Assembly: GCF_007858365.1 (NCBI RefSeq)
Contig: NZ_VFIO01000001.1
Location: forward strand, 1,426,001-1,490,000
Source of the DNA: Pseudomonas saxonica
GTDB lineage: Bacteria; Pseudomonadota; Gammaproteobacteria; Pseudomonadales; Pseudomonadaceae
Length of the DNA: 64,000 nucleotides
Direction of reading: 5' to 3'
Under the pieces are notes generated by a model that did no database searches, was not told the origin of the DNA, and saw nothing but the letters and a program-made list of their open reading frames with translations. Shown piece by piece: positions 7,783 through 16,522 of the stretch (its first letter is position 1; each line of letters opens with the position of its first letter). Position numbers and translations under genes: made by a program.

Positions 7783-9120
7783 TCAGCGTTTCGGTGGCGC
7801 CAGCAAGGGTGAACGACCTATTTGAACCCGCCCACTTTCCGGAGCTCTGGGGCCTGAAAAACCCGCGTCTGTAATGGCCGTGTCCAGCCCTCGCAAATGG
7901 GGCGCGGCGCGCGAACTGCGTAGCGACTCCATCCCGTCGTTCCAGGCATGCACCATGTGCTTGGCTACGTCACGCCATGCGGGTTCGTTTTTCGCCGCTT
8001 CGATCACTTCCTTGCCTACAACAATTGCTGACTCGCACAGTTGCTCGACCATGGCCGAGTACTGACGGGGTGAGATACCCAGACGACTATTGAAAAAGGT
8101 TTCAAGCGTGCGTCCCGGCGTCCAGATTTGCCGCCAGCCCACGGATAATCCCGGTGGGTTACTGGCAAAGCGCGGGTAGGCTTGGGTAGTTACCAAATCG
8201 AAGATCGGAGTAAATCCTACATCTGCTCGCGAGGTGTAATAGAGCGCGATGTTTTTGGCATGACAGTCAGCATTGCGCACGACGTAGTTGGCCAGCAGAT
8301 GCCACCCTAAATGCACTCGCTGCTGACGAAGTGACTCTGCAGGCAGATAGGCCCGAGTGGCGTTCCAAACTCGCTCCGTGGTAGTCGCGTATTTCTCATG
8401 GGGAGGCAAGCCCAATAGTCCGCAAGCGTCTTCAAGACCGCAACGTGGTAAACCCTGCTCATCGACATCGAACCGATCCACCACCAGCACTCGGCCATCC
8501 TCGGACATCCGGCTGGTTGCTACCGGCACGACGTTCAGCCGCTCCAGCACACGCAGCGTATAAAACTCGTTGAAGCCCAGGTAGGGCGTCGTTTCATCGG
8601 ATCCTTTGATGATGTGCAAGTCGGTTCGCAGGGTCGGCTTACCCAAAGGCAGTGCTGTTTTGCTGGCATCCCGCGCAATGAACTTGGGCACTACACCAGA
8701 AATTGCTGCACGTGCGTAACGGCGTACCAAGGTCGCAAAGTGTTCATCCGTGTTTTCTGCAGTCAGCAGGTGCCCTATCTCCAGTGGTTCAGTTTCAATG
8801 CCGGGAACCTGCCCCTCAGGTGTAATTGTCACCCGCCCAATACCCGAGCCACCGATCACGGCTAGCAGGGATAAGTCAGTGCCATCCAGTAATGCCCCGA
8901 ACTCTTCGCGGATAACCCCAAGCAAATATCCTTCAGGCAAATTCTGCCGAAAGAAGGGAAAAAGATCACGCGGCCAACGCCATGGTTCGTCTCGAACAGG
9001 CAACGTCAAGCTGACAAAATCTTGCGCTGTGGCAGCGGGGAGGTATTTCAGCACATAGTCATCACGCTCGCGATAAAGCTGGGCGACAGTAGTGCCACTG
9101 ACCTGCACATCAAGAATCAT
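7783..9120 (-). CDS. hipA: HipA-family serine/threonine kinase toxin
   Basis: HipA toxins are kinases; the E. coli protein phosphorylates glutamyl-tRNA synthetase and so halts translation and promotes persistence. This 445-residue protein has the family's parts in order: an N-terminal subdomain, the ATP-loop 'SGVVPKF' (141-147), the lysine in 'HIIKG' (about 172), the catalytic loop 'NADCHAKN' (Asp285, Asn290) and the metal-binding 'FDLV' (Asp308). All key residues are intact, so it should be active. It overlaps hipB by four bases (ATGA). The two genes form a closed cassette between identical 33-bp repeats. The actual target of this homologue cannot be read from the sequence. Confidence 0.88.
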   Translation of the reverse strand: MILDVQVSGTTVAQLYRERDDYVLKYLPAATAQDFVSLTLPVRDEPWRWPRDLFPFFRQNLPEGYLLGVIREEFGALLDGTDLSLLAVIGGSGIGRVTITPEGQVPGIETEPLEIGHLLTAENTDEHFATLVRRYARAAISGVVPKFIARDASKTALPLGKPTLRTDLHIIKGSDETTPYLGFNEFYTLRVLERLNVVPVATSRMSEDGRVLVVDRFDVDEQGLPRCGLEDACGLLGLPPHEKYATTTERVWNATRAYLPAESLRQQRVHLGWHLLANYVVRNADCHAKNIALYYTSRADVGFTPIFDLVTTQAYPRFASNPPGLSVGWRQIWTPGRTLETFFNSRLGISPRQYSAMVEQLCESAIVVGKEVIEAAKNEPAWRDVAKHMVHAWNDGMESLRSSRAAPHLRGLDTAITDAGFSGPRAPESGRVQIGRSPLLAPPKR

Positions 9121-9383
9121 GGCCTGTATATTCCAGATCGCTGCTCAGTCAAGATGTCCTCGACTGTTCGCTCATGGCCGGCTCTAACCAGTTTCAAGTC
9201 ATAGCCCGCCGCCTCCAGTAAACGAACCAGAGCCGAAACGCTCATATCGCCCTTGGCAAGGGTTTCCATGCGCGCCACTGTCGAGCGGGATACGCCTGCA
9301 CGGCTGGCCAATGCGTGTTGGCTCAAGCGTGATTCGGCACGGGCCTCTTTCAACATTTCAGCCACATCATACAAGGTGCTCAT
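9117..9383 (-). CDS. hipB: HipB-type antitoxin, HTH XRE family
   Basis: The 88-residue protein has a lambda-Cro/XRE helix-turn-helix in its first 60 residues ('SQHALASRAGVSRSTVARME'), as expected for HipB, which neutralises HipA and represses the operon as a dimer. It is the first gene of the pair and its stop overlaps the hipA start. Several palindromic operator-like repeats lie directly upstream (9384-9554), which supports autoregulation. It has a C-terminal tail ending 'RSGIYRP'. Confidence 0.88.
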   Translation of the reverse strand: MSTLYDVAEMLKEARAESRLSQHALASRAGVSRSTVARMETLAKGDMSVSALVRLLEAAGYDLKLVRAGHERTVEDILTEQRSGIYRP

Positions 9384-9554
9384 TTGTAGCCCTCAAGCAT
9401 CAATAACTCCTGAATCTGTTATTAATGTAGCCCTAAGGACACAATATTGCCAGAGCTGGTCAGATTTGATCTTGCTCATTTGAAGGCAACACTTGTAGCC
9501 CAGAAGCATCAAAAAACCTTTTATAACTACCTTTTGTAGCCTGTAAGCATCAAT
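9384..9554 (-). promoter_or_regulatory. hipBA operator array: three palindromic repeats plus one diverged copy
   Basis: The pattern TTGTAGCC-N4-AGCATCAA occurs at 9384-9403, 9493-9512 and 9535-9554, with a weaker relative (ATGTAGCCCTAAGGACA) at 9425-9441. Each copy is an imperfect palindrome of form TTGnnGC-N6-GCnnCAA. The first copy ends at the hipB start codon. This is what a multi-site HipB operator looks like. The E. coli operators have a different core (TATCC-N8-GGATA), so the specificity has changed. Confidence 0.7.
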
Positions 9555-9558
9555 CGCC

Positions 9559-9591
9559 AAGCAGCACGCGCCTGAGTGCAAGCAGGCGCGT
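9559..9591. repeat. Right copy of 33-bp direct repeat flanking hipBA
   Basis: Identical over 33 bases to 7725-7757. The stem is 9566-9574 with 9583-9591, here followed by a T-rich stretch (TTATTTGTGTCTT) that makes a better terminator than the left copy. It lies five bases beyond the last operator repeat, so the operator array belongs to the cassette and the repeat marks its edge. Confidence 0.9.
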
Positions 9592-9608
9592 TATTTGTGT
9601 CTTATCCC

Positions 9609-10388
9609 TTAACGGAACACCATCCCGCCATCAATCAAGGGGGCTTGACCGGTCATGTAGTCCGCGTCCGGGCTGGCCAGGTAGGAAACAAATGCCGCAA
9701 CGTCTTCCGGCGTTTCCGCACGCCCCAGCAGAATGCCGCTGACGAATTTTTCGTAGGTCGCGCCAATCGGGGCGCCCGTCACTTCGGCCATGCGTTTGTC
9801 GATTTCCACCCACATGTCAGTCCCTACGACGCCCGGACAGTAGGCGTTGACGGTGATGCCGTGCATCGCCAGTTCCTTGGCCGCCGCTTGGGTCAAGGCG
9901 CGTACGGCAAATTTGGTGGAGGAGTAAACCCCCAGCAGGGCATAACCTTCATGACCGGCAATGGAGCAGGCGTTGATGATTTTGCCTTTGCGTTTAAGCG
10001 CCTGAAATTTTTCTGCCGCGGCCTGTATGCCCCACAAGGTGCCCTGCACGTTGATGCGGTAGATGTGCTCAATGTCTTGCTGGGTGACGTCCATCAGGGG
10101 TTTGACCTGACAGATGCCCGCATTGTTGACCATGATGTCCAGCCCGCCGAGCTGGTTGTGGGCGTAGTCAACCGCCGAAAATACTTGATCGCGATCACCC
10201 ACATCGGCCGCAAATACGGTGTAGTTGCGCCCTAATGCTTTGATTTCTTCGGCGACCTGGCCAAGTTTTTCAAGGTTAAGGTCGACCAGCGCAATATCGG
10301 CGCCATCCTTGGCAAGGCGCAGTGCAATACCACGACCAATGCCCTGTGCCGCACCTGTGACTAATGCAATCTTTCCTGAAAGCTTCAT
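9609..10388 (-). CDS. budC: Diacetyl/acetoin reductase, short-chain dehydrogenase
   Basis: The 259-residue protein is a classical SDR: cofactor motif '[10 protein letters not shown]' (about 12-21), 'NNAG' (about 87-90), catalytic Ser in 'ACSIAGHEG' and 'YSSTK' (about 154-158). The segment '[14 protein letters not shown]' is typical of enzymes that reduce diacetyl to (S)-acetoin and acetoin to 2,3-butanediol with NADH. It stands alone, downstream of the T6SS cluster on the same strand. No acetolactate synthase or decarboxylase is nearby, so the physiological role (overflow metabolism or detoxification of diacetyl) is not shown by context. Another SDR substrate is possible. Confidence 0.8.
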   Translation of the reverse strand: MKLSGKIALVTGAAQGIGRGIALRLAKDGADIALVDLNLEKLGQVAEEIKALGRNYTVFAADVGDRDQVFSAVDYAHNQLGGLDIMVNNAGICQVKPLMDVTQQDIEHIYRINVQGTLWGIQAAAEKFQALKRKGKIINACSIAGHEGYALLGVYSSTKFAVRALTQAAAKELAMHGITVNAYCPGVVGTDMWVEIDKRMAEVTGAPIGATYEKFVSGILLGRAETPEDVAAFVSYLASPDADYMTGQAPLIDGGMVFR

Positions 10389-10483
10389 GTGTTGGCTCCT
10401 TTCAACGAGGGGGGTCTGCGTCCAGCGGCCTTAACCATAGACCACTGCGCACAATGCCCATTGATGCAAGGCACTCCCCGGGT

Positions 10484-11353
10484 CTAACCGGGCCACCACC
10501 AAGGTGTTTGCCGGGCGGCGACGACCGCGCGCAATTGGGCAGCACTGACGGTGCGTTTAGCCGGGTCGAAGGTGAGGCCTTTACGCACTGCACGCCACAC
10601 GCGAGCTGGCAGGCGCTTGGGTTTTTTGAGGGGCAGCGCAGGCCGCTGGTCGCGGGCCTTCGTCGACAGCATGCGGTTGAACGGGTGTTTACCACTCGCC
10701 AGTTCGTAGATGACGCAAGCCATTGCGTACACGTCTGCTGTGCGGGTCAGGGCGCTACCTTCGAGGATTTCCGGCGCGGCGTAGCCGGGTGTCCAGGCAT
10801 TCATGCGCTGACGACTGATCGCGGCCAAACCGTCCAGCCGCCCCGCTTCAGCCTGCCCAAGGCCGAAGTCGAACAGGCGCACGCCCTCTTCGCTGAGCAA
10901 AATATTGCTGGGCTTTATGTCGCCATGAAGGATGCCCGACGCGTGGCTATGCGCCAGCGCGTCGAGCAGTGGCAGGGCGATTTCGCGCAGTTCCTGCCAA
11001 GGCAAACCCAGAGGCCGCTCACACAGTAATCGGTCAAGGGTGGGGCCCTGTAACAGCTCCATGACGATGAAGACTCGCTGGTGTGCGGTGTCTACATTGA
11101 AGCTGTACATGCGCAGGATATTGGGATGACGCAAGTGGCGGATCAGCGCGTATTCGTTGAACAGCACAGCACTGGCGTCGGGGGATTGGCTGAGGTCGTC
11201 GCTGAGGATTTTCAGGGCCACACAGGGGTGTGGATCCGCGAACTGTTCATGCAGCAGGTCACGGGCACGATAGACCGTGCTCATGCCTCCCGCGCCCAAT
11301 AACCGTTCAATCCGATAACGCCCGCTCAATACCTCGGGCAAGGACGCTGTCAT
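10484..11353 (-). CDS. stk1: T6SS-associated serine/threonine protein kinase (Stk1-like)
   Basis: This 289-residue eukaryotic-type kinase has 'LLGAGGMSTVYRARD' (glycine loop), 'HPCVALKIL' (ATP-binding lysine), 'HGDIKPSNILL' (catalytic loop) and 'DFGLGQAE' (DFG). It is nearly all kinase domain, with no transmembrane segment or sensor domain, which makes it a soluble form. It is the last gene of the T6SS operon and overlaps the phosphatase gene by four bases. The position matches stk1 at the end of the H2-T6SS of PAO1. Such kinase/phosphatase pairs set T6SS assembly by threonine phosphorylation of the FHA protein; a partner FHA protein is at 18357. Confidence 0.87.
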   Translation of the reverse strand: MTASLPEVLSGRYRIERLLGAGGMSTVYRARDLLHEQFADPHPCVALKILSDDLSQSPDASAVLFNEYALIRHLRHPNILRMYSFNVDTAHQRVFIVMELLQGPTLDRLLCERPLGLPWQELREIALPLLDALAHSHASGILHGDIKPSNILLSEEGVRLFDFGLGQAEAGRLDGLAAISRQRMNAWTPGYAAPEILEGSALTRTADVYAMACVIYELASGKHPFNRMLSTKARDQRPALPLKKPKRLPARVWRAVRKGLTFDPAKRTVSAAQLRAVVAARQTPWWWPG

Positions 11354-12078
11354 TGACGAATCACCACGGCACTCACGTTGTCACGTGCCGCCCCGCTCAA
11401 GGCGCCGTCGAGTAATCGCGCAAGCGCCGCCTGGGGTGAAATGAGGCTGAGTGCGTTGCCCATTTCACGATGGCTCAACTCTTGATAGAGACCATCGCTG
11501 CACAGCAAAAACACATCGTTTGGCTGCACTTCCAGTTCCAGCACGCCCAGGCGCAGTCGCTCGCACGCACCAATTGCCCGGGTCAAAGCCCGGGAACCCG
11601 GCTGGGCCAGCGCTTGCTCCTGGGTCATATGCTGTTCGTCCATCAATTGCTGCTGCAATGAATGATCGCGCGACAGGGTGTACAGCTGTTGCCGACGCCA
11701 CAGGTAACACCGGCTATCGCCCGCCCAGACACAGGCAGCGCGGTTGCCTTCAAGCAACAAGGCGACCACGGTGCTGCCCATGATGTTGTCGCCGTTCTGA
11801 TCGCTGACCGTCAGCTCCTGACTAAAACGGCGGTTAAGCCAGTGCAGGCATTTGCGCACGGCCAGTAGCCGTTGATCAAAGGTCTGCGGCTGGTTCAACT
11901 CGGCCAGGCTGTTGACGATCATCTGGCTGGCAATGTCGCCCGCCCGATGACCGCCCATACCATCCGCCACCGCCCATAACCCAAGCTGCGGGCAATCAAG
12001 GGTGGCGTCTTCGTTACGGGTACGCACCTTGCCCGGATCGGTGCCCGCGGCGCTGCGCCATTGCGCGTTTTCGCCCAT
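11350..12078 (-). CDS. stp1: PP2C-family protein phosphatase of the T6SS (Stp1-like)
   Basis: The 242-residue product has the PP2C metal-site motifs in order: 'RTRNEDA', 'VADGMGGHRAGD', 'AGDSRCYLW', 'LLCSDGLY' and 'DNVSAVV'. All aspartates that bind the two Mn/Mg ions are present. It would remove phosphate placed by the neighbouring kinase and so reset T6SS activity. Start and stop overlap both neighbours (TAATG with tssM, ATGA with the kinase), a sign of translational coupling. Confidence 0.9.
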   Translation of the reverse strand: MGENAQWRSAAGTDPGKVRTRNEDATLDCPQLGLWAVADGMGGHRAGDIASQMIVNSLAELNQPQTFDQRLLAVRKCLHWLNRRFSQELTVSDQNGDNIMGSTVVALLLEGNRAACVWAGDSRCYLWRRQQLYTLSRDHSLQQQLMDEQHMTQEQALAQPGSRALTRAIGACERLRLGVLELEVQPNDVFLLCSDGLYQELSHREMGNALSLISPQAALARLLDGALSGAARDNVSAVVIRQ

Positions 12079-15000
12079 TACAGTTGCTCGGGCAAACGGA
12101 AACTACGCAATACGCTCAGGTCAAACGGGTTAGGCGTGCGTTGACTCATTAGCAGGTAGTTGGCCCGCATGCCGCCCACGTCCGCTTTGAGCACCATCAC
12201 ATCGCGACCGCTGAGGTACTCAACGGTCATCAAGTCCAGCAAGCGAAATAAGGACCACGGCCCGGTGCTTTTTTCGATGCCGACCGGGCGGCCGGACATT
12301 TTGTCGAGTACCAGACTGCTGCGACCGTTTTCAGCCTCCGTGGGCCATTGCAAGGTGATGGGCACTATCGGCCCGTGGCGGTAATCAAGCGACTGGTTAC
12401 CAAAACGCAACTCCGCACGGCTGACGGCGGGGTCAAGGCTGTAAGGCTCAAGGGTAAATTGTACGAGGGGTTCTGCCGGGTTCTGGGCGAAGAAGCCCTG
12501 GCGTATGACTTGCGCGGCGGCCACTTGATCAAAGTAAGCCTTGGACACTGGCAAACTCCGCCCATCAATGCTGCGCAGCCGGTAGTTACCCGCCTCACCG
12601 CTGACGAACGGGCGCATGTAGCTGTCAAAAAAACGCTCGCTAAGCCCTTGGGCCCGAAAAAACTCGCGGAAGTCATTCAGGGCCACATCGCTGCTGCTGT
12701 GGGCACTGAAGGGATAGCGCTGCTTGATTGCGCGGTCGTAAAAACTGTACAGCTCACGCTGATACCGCTGGTTGATGAAGTGGTAGGCGTTGTCCAGTTC
12801 CAGGCTCCAGGTGTCTTCAGCGACACCTTCGAACCAGCCGCTGAGCGGACGCGGCAGTCGTTGTGCGGCCTGACGCAAATGACTGAGCGCGTCGCGCTGA
12901 CCGCCCATGCGCAATTTGGCCATGTCGAAGGCCGCCTGATCGGGTGCGCTGGCGCGGGCCAGACTGGCCAGTTGCTGCTGCACGTCGTTGAGCCCTTGCA
13001 GGGCTGCCGTGAGGGTGGCAGTCGGTGCATTGTTTTCGTCAAGCAAACGGTGCAGCGGTTCGAACCGTCGCTGCAGGGCTTGCTTGGCGTTATCCGGCAG
13101 CTTGGCGGCCAAGGTATCCGCCGCTTTGGCTATGGTTGCTGTTGCGGTACCCGCCAGTGCGCCGAGTTTTTTAGCGGCCCCCGTTTCGTCGCCCTCGGTG
13201 GGTACCGGTAGCTCATCAATGAAGCTTGGGAAGCGAGTATTTTCACGCACTTCGATCAGCAATTGCACGATGGCCGAATTGGCAGAGGTCAGCGCTGCAA
13301 GCTGATCGGCGCCTTCGCTCGCTGCCGTGAAAGGCTGCAGGGTCAGTTGCCCGATGGCTTCGCCCCACTGTGTGGCGTAGTCACGGAAGTACAGTTGTTC
13401 CAGCTCAACCATCAGCTTGCGCATGTCCATGGCGCTGAGGGTATTGCCCTCGCCCAGCACCCAGTTGTCCCGCAGGATGTCACTGACCAGGGCGGCGCCC
13501 TTAACCGAAAAGTACTGTTGATAACCTTGCTGGGTATAGAACCCCGGAATCACGTAGTCGGCGCCATTAAATACCTGACTTTGCGGGCCAAGGTGTTGAT
13601 CGAAGCTATAGGGCGCCAACCCGTCTGCCTGTTCGCGCAACATTCGGTAAACGACCGAGGCCAGTGATTCGCTACGCAGCACCTGACGGGCCTTGGCAAT
13701 CAGTGGCTGGTTAAGTGGATAGTTGAATGGCAGAGCCAGCAGGCGGTCGAAGTGCTGGCTCAAACCGTTCTGCACCGACGTGTTGCCGGGGTAGCGGGCT
13801 GACCAGTCAGTGGCCACCCAGGTCTTGAGCCAGGCGTTGTCGCGACGATCAGCCTCGCCCAACATCAGGTAGGCGCGCAGGCTGTTCAGCAACCGTGCTC
13901 GATCCCCTAAATTCGCGCGGATCTGGCTTTCCAGCTGTTGAGCGACCCGTGGTAATAACTGGGCTTGCAGTTGGTGTTGGTAGGCCTGTTCAAGCAGAGG
14001 GTTGCTGGCGCCGCCCTGATACAAGCCGGTGCGTTCGAACAGCCCCACATCCAGTGTTGAGGGAAATACCTGCGAGGCCGCAAATTGGGTGTCGAGCATG
14101 CTCAGCACCGCGGCACTGTCGTCACGCGGGCTCAGCAACGAACGCTGTTTATTAAGCTGCTGAGCCAGCTCGCGCAGTGTATCCAGACGCTCATGATTGG
14201 CCGCAAAGCTCTGCGCCCACACCAGCCCCATCACCCCCAGCACTGACAAGGCACCCACGTACATTGAGCGCTGTGTCCACTGAATACGTCGCCGCTCACG
14301 CTTGTCCAGACTGGCCAATTGGGCTTCCGGGAAAATCACTCGACTCAGCAGGTGATGGATAAAGTGCGAGCGACCGCTGTGCAGAACCGGCAAGGCGTGT
14401 GCCTTGATCCCTAAAGACTCGCTCAGCTTCTTGGTTTCGGGCTGCGCCTCTCGTTTTACATGGGGGGCGCTGGTGAGGTAAAAGCCGCGCAACGGGCTGG
14501 CGCGCTGATAACGATTACCGGTAAATGCAGTGTCGACAAAGACACAAAGGCGCTCGCCAATGGCCCCCAACTGATGAGGGAAATCGAGAATGCGCGCTCG
14601 ACGGTGAGTGTCGCGCTCCTGATGCATACGCGAGATGACCTGCCCCGTAAGCCGGCCCAACAGCGCGTCAAACTCGGTGCGCAAAATGGATACGTCGGAG
14701 CCGGTCTGGTCTTTGCCAAAACTGGCACCGAACACCTGATCACTCTCTTCACGGGTCATCTGGTCAAAAAATTCACTGAAGCCGATCAAACTGTCGGCCT
14801 TGCTCAACACCAGATACACCGGCACATCAACATGCAGAATTTGATGAATCTCTTGCAGGCGGTTGCGCACCACATCGCCCAGTCCTGACATGATCGTTTC
14901 ATTGACCGGAAACAGGCACTCGACCGGCACCGTGACCAACACACCGTTCAACGGCCGCGCTCGTCGGCGGCTACGCAATAGCTCCAGCAAGGTGCGCCAG

Positions 15001-15608
15001 TTGCTGGCGTCAATGTCGGGTTCATTTTGCTCCAGATAGCGCCCGGCAGTGTCTATCAGCACGCCATGCTCGCCAAAGTACCAGTCGCAATGCGCAGTAC
15101 CGTTCATGTCGCGGGTGAGTTTGCGGTCGATCTTGTTCAGCGGAAAATCCAGGCCCGAGAAGTCCAGCAAGCTGGTTTTACCGCTGGAAGTCGGGCCGAT
15201 CACCAAGTACCAGGGCAACTCATCTCGCCAGCGTTCACTGCGCCCGCGGTACACGCTGGAGGTGCTGAGCGTACGCAGGGCCTCTTTGAAGCGTTGCCGC
15301 AGTTCTTTCTGGGTGGTCTCCAGCTTCGCGTCTTTAAGCTCACGGGCTTTACCCAGTTCACTGTCTTCGCGCTCTTTTTTGCGTACCCCCGCGCGCCAGC
15401 TGACGAAGACCATCATCAGGCCCCATAGAAGGCACAGCGCACTGATACTCAGCAGCCGGGCATTGGAATCGGCCCAGAATTTATGGTCGTTGACCGCCAA
15501 TAGCGGGCCGACCCACCACACCAGCAGAGCAATGGTCAGCAGCAGCGCCAGAGTCCAGACCCAGGTTTGACGCATAAAGGCAGCCACTTTTTTTAAACTG
15601 TTTTTCAT
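12078..15608 (-). CDS. tssM: TssM (IcmF) inner-membrane T6SS protein
   Basis: TssM spans the inner membrane, reaches through the periplasm to TssJ, and with TssL forms the trans-envelope complex. This 1176-residue protein has two N-terminal membrane segments (about 18-40 and 52-72), a cytoplasmic GTPase-like domain with intact Walker A 'GPTSSGKTS' (about 139-147), a third membrane segment near residue 448 ('YVGALSVLGVMGLVWAQS') and a long periplasmic part. I prefer the ATG at 15608 over the GTG three bases earlier because it is better spaced from AAGGG. Many TssM proteins have lost Walker A; this one keeps it. Confidence 0.95.
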   Translation of the reverse strand: MKNSLKKVAAFMRQTWVWTLALLLTIALLVWWVGPLLAVNDHKFWADSNARLLSISALCLLWGLMMVFVSWRAGVRKKEREDSELGKARELKDAKLETTQKELRQRFKEALRTLSTSSVYRGRSERWRDELPWYLVIGPTSSGKTSLLDFSGLDFPLNKIDRKLTRDMNGTAHCDWYFGEHGVLIDTAGRYLEQNEPDIDASNWRTLLELLRSRRRARPLNGVLVTVPVECLFPVNETIMSGLGDVVRNRLQEIHQILHVDVPVYLVLSKADSLIGFSEFFDQMTREESDQVFGASFGKDQTGSDVSILRTEFDALLGRLTGQVISRMHQERDTHRRARILDFPHQLGAIGERLCVFVDTAFTGNRYQRASPLRGFYLTSAPHVKREAQPETKKLSESLGIKAHALPVLHSGRSHFIHHLLSRVIFPEAQLASLDKRERRRIQWTQRSMYVGALSVLGVMGLVWAQSFAANHERLDTLRELAQQLNKQRSLLSPRDDSAAVLSMLDTQFAASQVFPSTLDVGLFERTGLYQGGASNPLLEQAYQHQLQAQLLPRVAQQLESQIRANLGDRARLLNSLRAYLMLGEADRRDNAWLKTWVATDWSARYPGNTSVQNGLSQHFDRLLALPFNYPLNQPLIAKARQVLRSESLASVVYRMLREQADGLAPYSFDQHLGPQSQVFNGADYVIPGFYTQQGYQQYFSVKGAALVSDILRDNWVLGEGNTLSAMDMRKLMVELEQLYFRDYATQWGEAIGQLTLQPFTAASEGADQLAALTSANSAIVQLLIEVRENTRFPSFIDELPVPTEGDETGAAKKLGALAGTATATIAKAADTLAAKLPDNAKQALQRRFEPLHRLLDENNAPTATLTAALQGLNDVQQQLASLARASAPDQAAFDMAKLRMGGQRDALSHLRQAAQRLPRPLSGWFEGVAEDTWSLELDNAYHFINQRYQRELYSFYDRAIKQRYPFSAHSSSDVALNDFREFFRAQGLSERFFDSYMRPFVSGEAGNYRLRSIDGRSLPVSKAYFDQVAAAQVIRQGFFAQNPAEPLVQFTLEPYSLDPAVSRAELRFGNQSLDYRHGPIVPITLQWPTEAENGRSSLVLDKMSGRPVGIEKSTGPWSLFRLLDLMTVEYLSGRDVMVLKADVGGMRANYLLMSQRTPNPFDLSVLRSFRLPEQL

Positions 15609-15620
15609 CACATATCCCTT

Positions 15621-16517
15621 TTACGACTGCTGCTGAACAACCGAAGATTCGAGCTGCTCATACGGTCGCAATACCGCCTCGCGTTGCTCACCCAGCACCC
15701 AGGCAAAGCCTGAGAACATCACCAACAGGCATCCCACCGTGAGTGTGCCCAGCACCCAGCCGGGCACACTGCGGATAAACCGGTGACGTCGATCAGTGAG
15801 CCCTTGCCAATGGGGCGAAAGCTCTCGAGGCACATCGCCGCGCAAGTGACGAATTTGTCGGTACAGGGCATCACGAATGGAGTCGAGCTCGGAGGTGCCG
15901 TGATTGACCACTCGGTATTTGCCCTGAAACCCCAGCGACAGGCACAGGTAGATCAGCTCCAGCAGCGAGAGGTTGACCACCGGGTTACGGCACAGTTGCT
16001 CCAGTACGTGGAAGACCTTTTCTCCCCCAAAGGTTTCGTTGTGCAGGCTGCTGAGCAGGGTGTGCTGTGACCATTCGCTTTCGTAACCCCACGGGGTGGT
16101 CACGACCGTTTCATCAAGCACCGTGCTCATCACATACCGGGCTTTCATGGCCAGGTCGTAGTCCACACCGTTGTAGAGAGCCTCTTGTACAAATGCGTTG
16201 AGGTCATTAATTAGCTGCTCACGCAGCTCCGGGATGCCGGGCGCTACTTCGCTGTGCTTGAGGCCGACCACGCAAGACAACAAGCCACTGGCCGCGGCCA
16301 CCAGCGGATTGAGGCTCACATTGAAGGTGCCCGCAGCCTGCAAACGGGCGGAAAAGATCATTCGGTCTTCAAGCTTTTCAATGGTCGGTGGCGGTGATTG
16401 ATCAGTCAGAACGGGCCCGTCGATCATGGCCGGTTGCTTGGCCAGCGTGTCCGCACCAGGACGGTGTTTGGCCGCCAGTACCGTTTTTTCATCTTCCATG
16501 GGGGTATCTTTGCTCAT
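15621..16517 (-). CDS. tssL: TssL (DotU) inner-membrane T6SS protein
   Basis: The 298-residue protein has a proline-rich N-terminal tail (about 60 residues), the DotU/IcmH domain ('YVMSTVLDETVV', 'ETFGGEKVF', 'YLCLSLGFQGKY') and one C-terminal membrane segment (about 256-276). It lacks a peptidoglycan-binding OmpA domain, so anchoring to the wall must be provided by another protein. It sits nine bases upstream of tssM. Confidence 0.94.
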   Translation of the reverse strand: MSKDTPMEDEKTVLAAKHRPGADTLAKQPAMIDGPVLTDQSPPPTIEKLEDRMIFSARLQAAGTFNVSLNPLVAAASGLLSCVVGLKHSEVAPGIPELREQLINDLNAFVQEALYNGVDYDLAMKARYVMSTVLDETVVTTPWGYESEWSQHTLLSSLHNETFGGEKVFHVLEQLCRNPVVNLSLLELIYLCLSLGFQGKYRVVNHGTSELDSIRDALYRQIRHLRGDVPRELSPHWQGLTDRRHRFIRSVPGWVLGTLTVGCLLVMFSGFAWVLGEQREAVLRPYEQLESSVVQQQS

Positions 16518-16522
16518 GGCGA

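Noticed and set aside
7725..9591. Attachment sites of an integrase at a tRNA gene
   Set aside because: The 33-bp repeats fold as a simple hairpin, not a tRNA end, and no integrase is encoded between or beside them.
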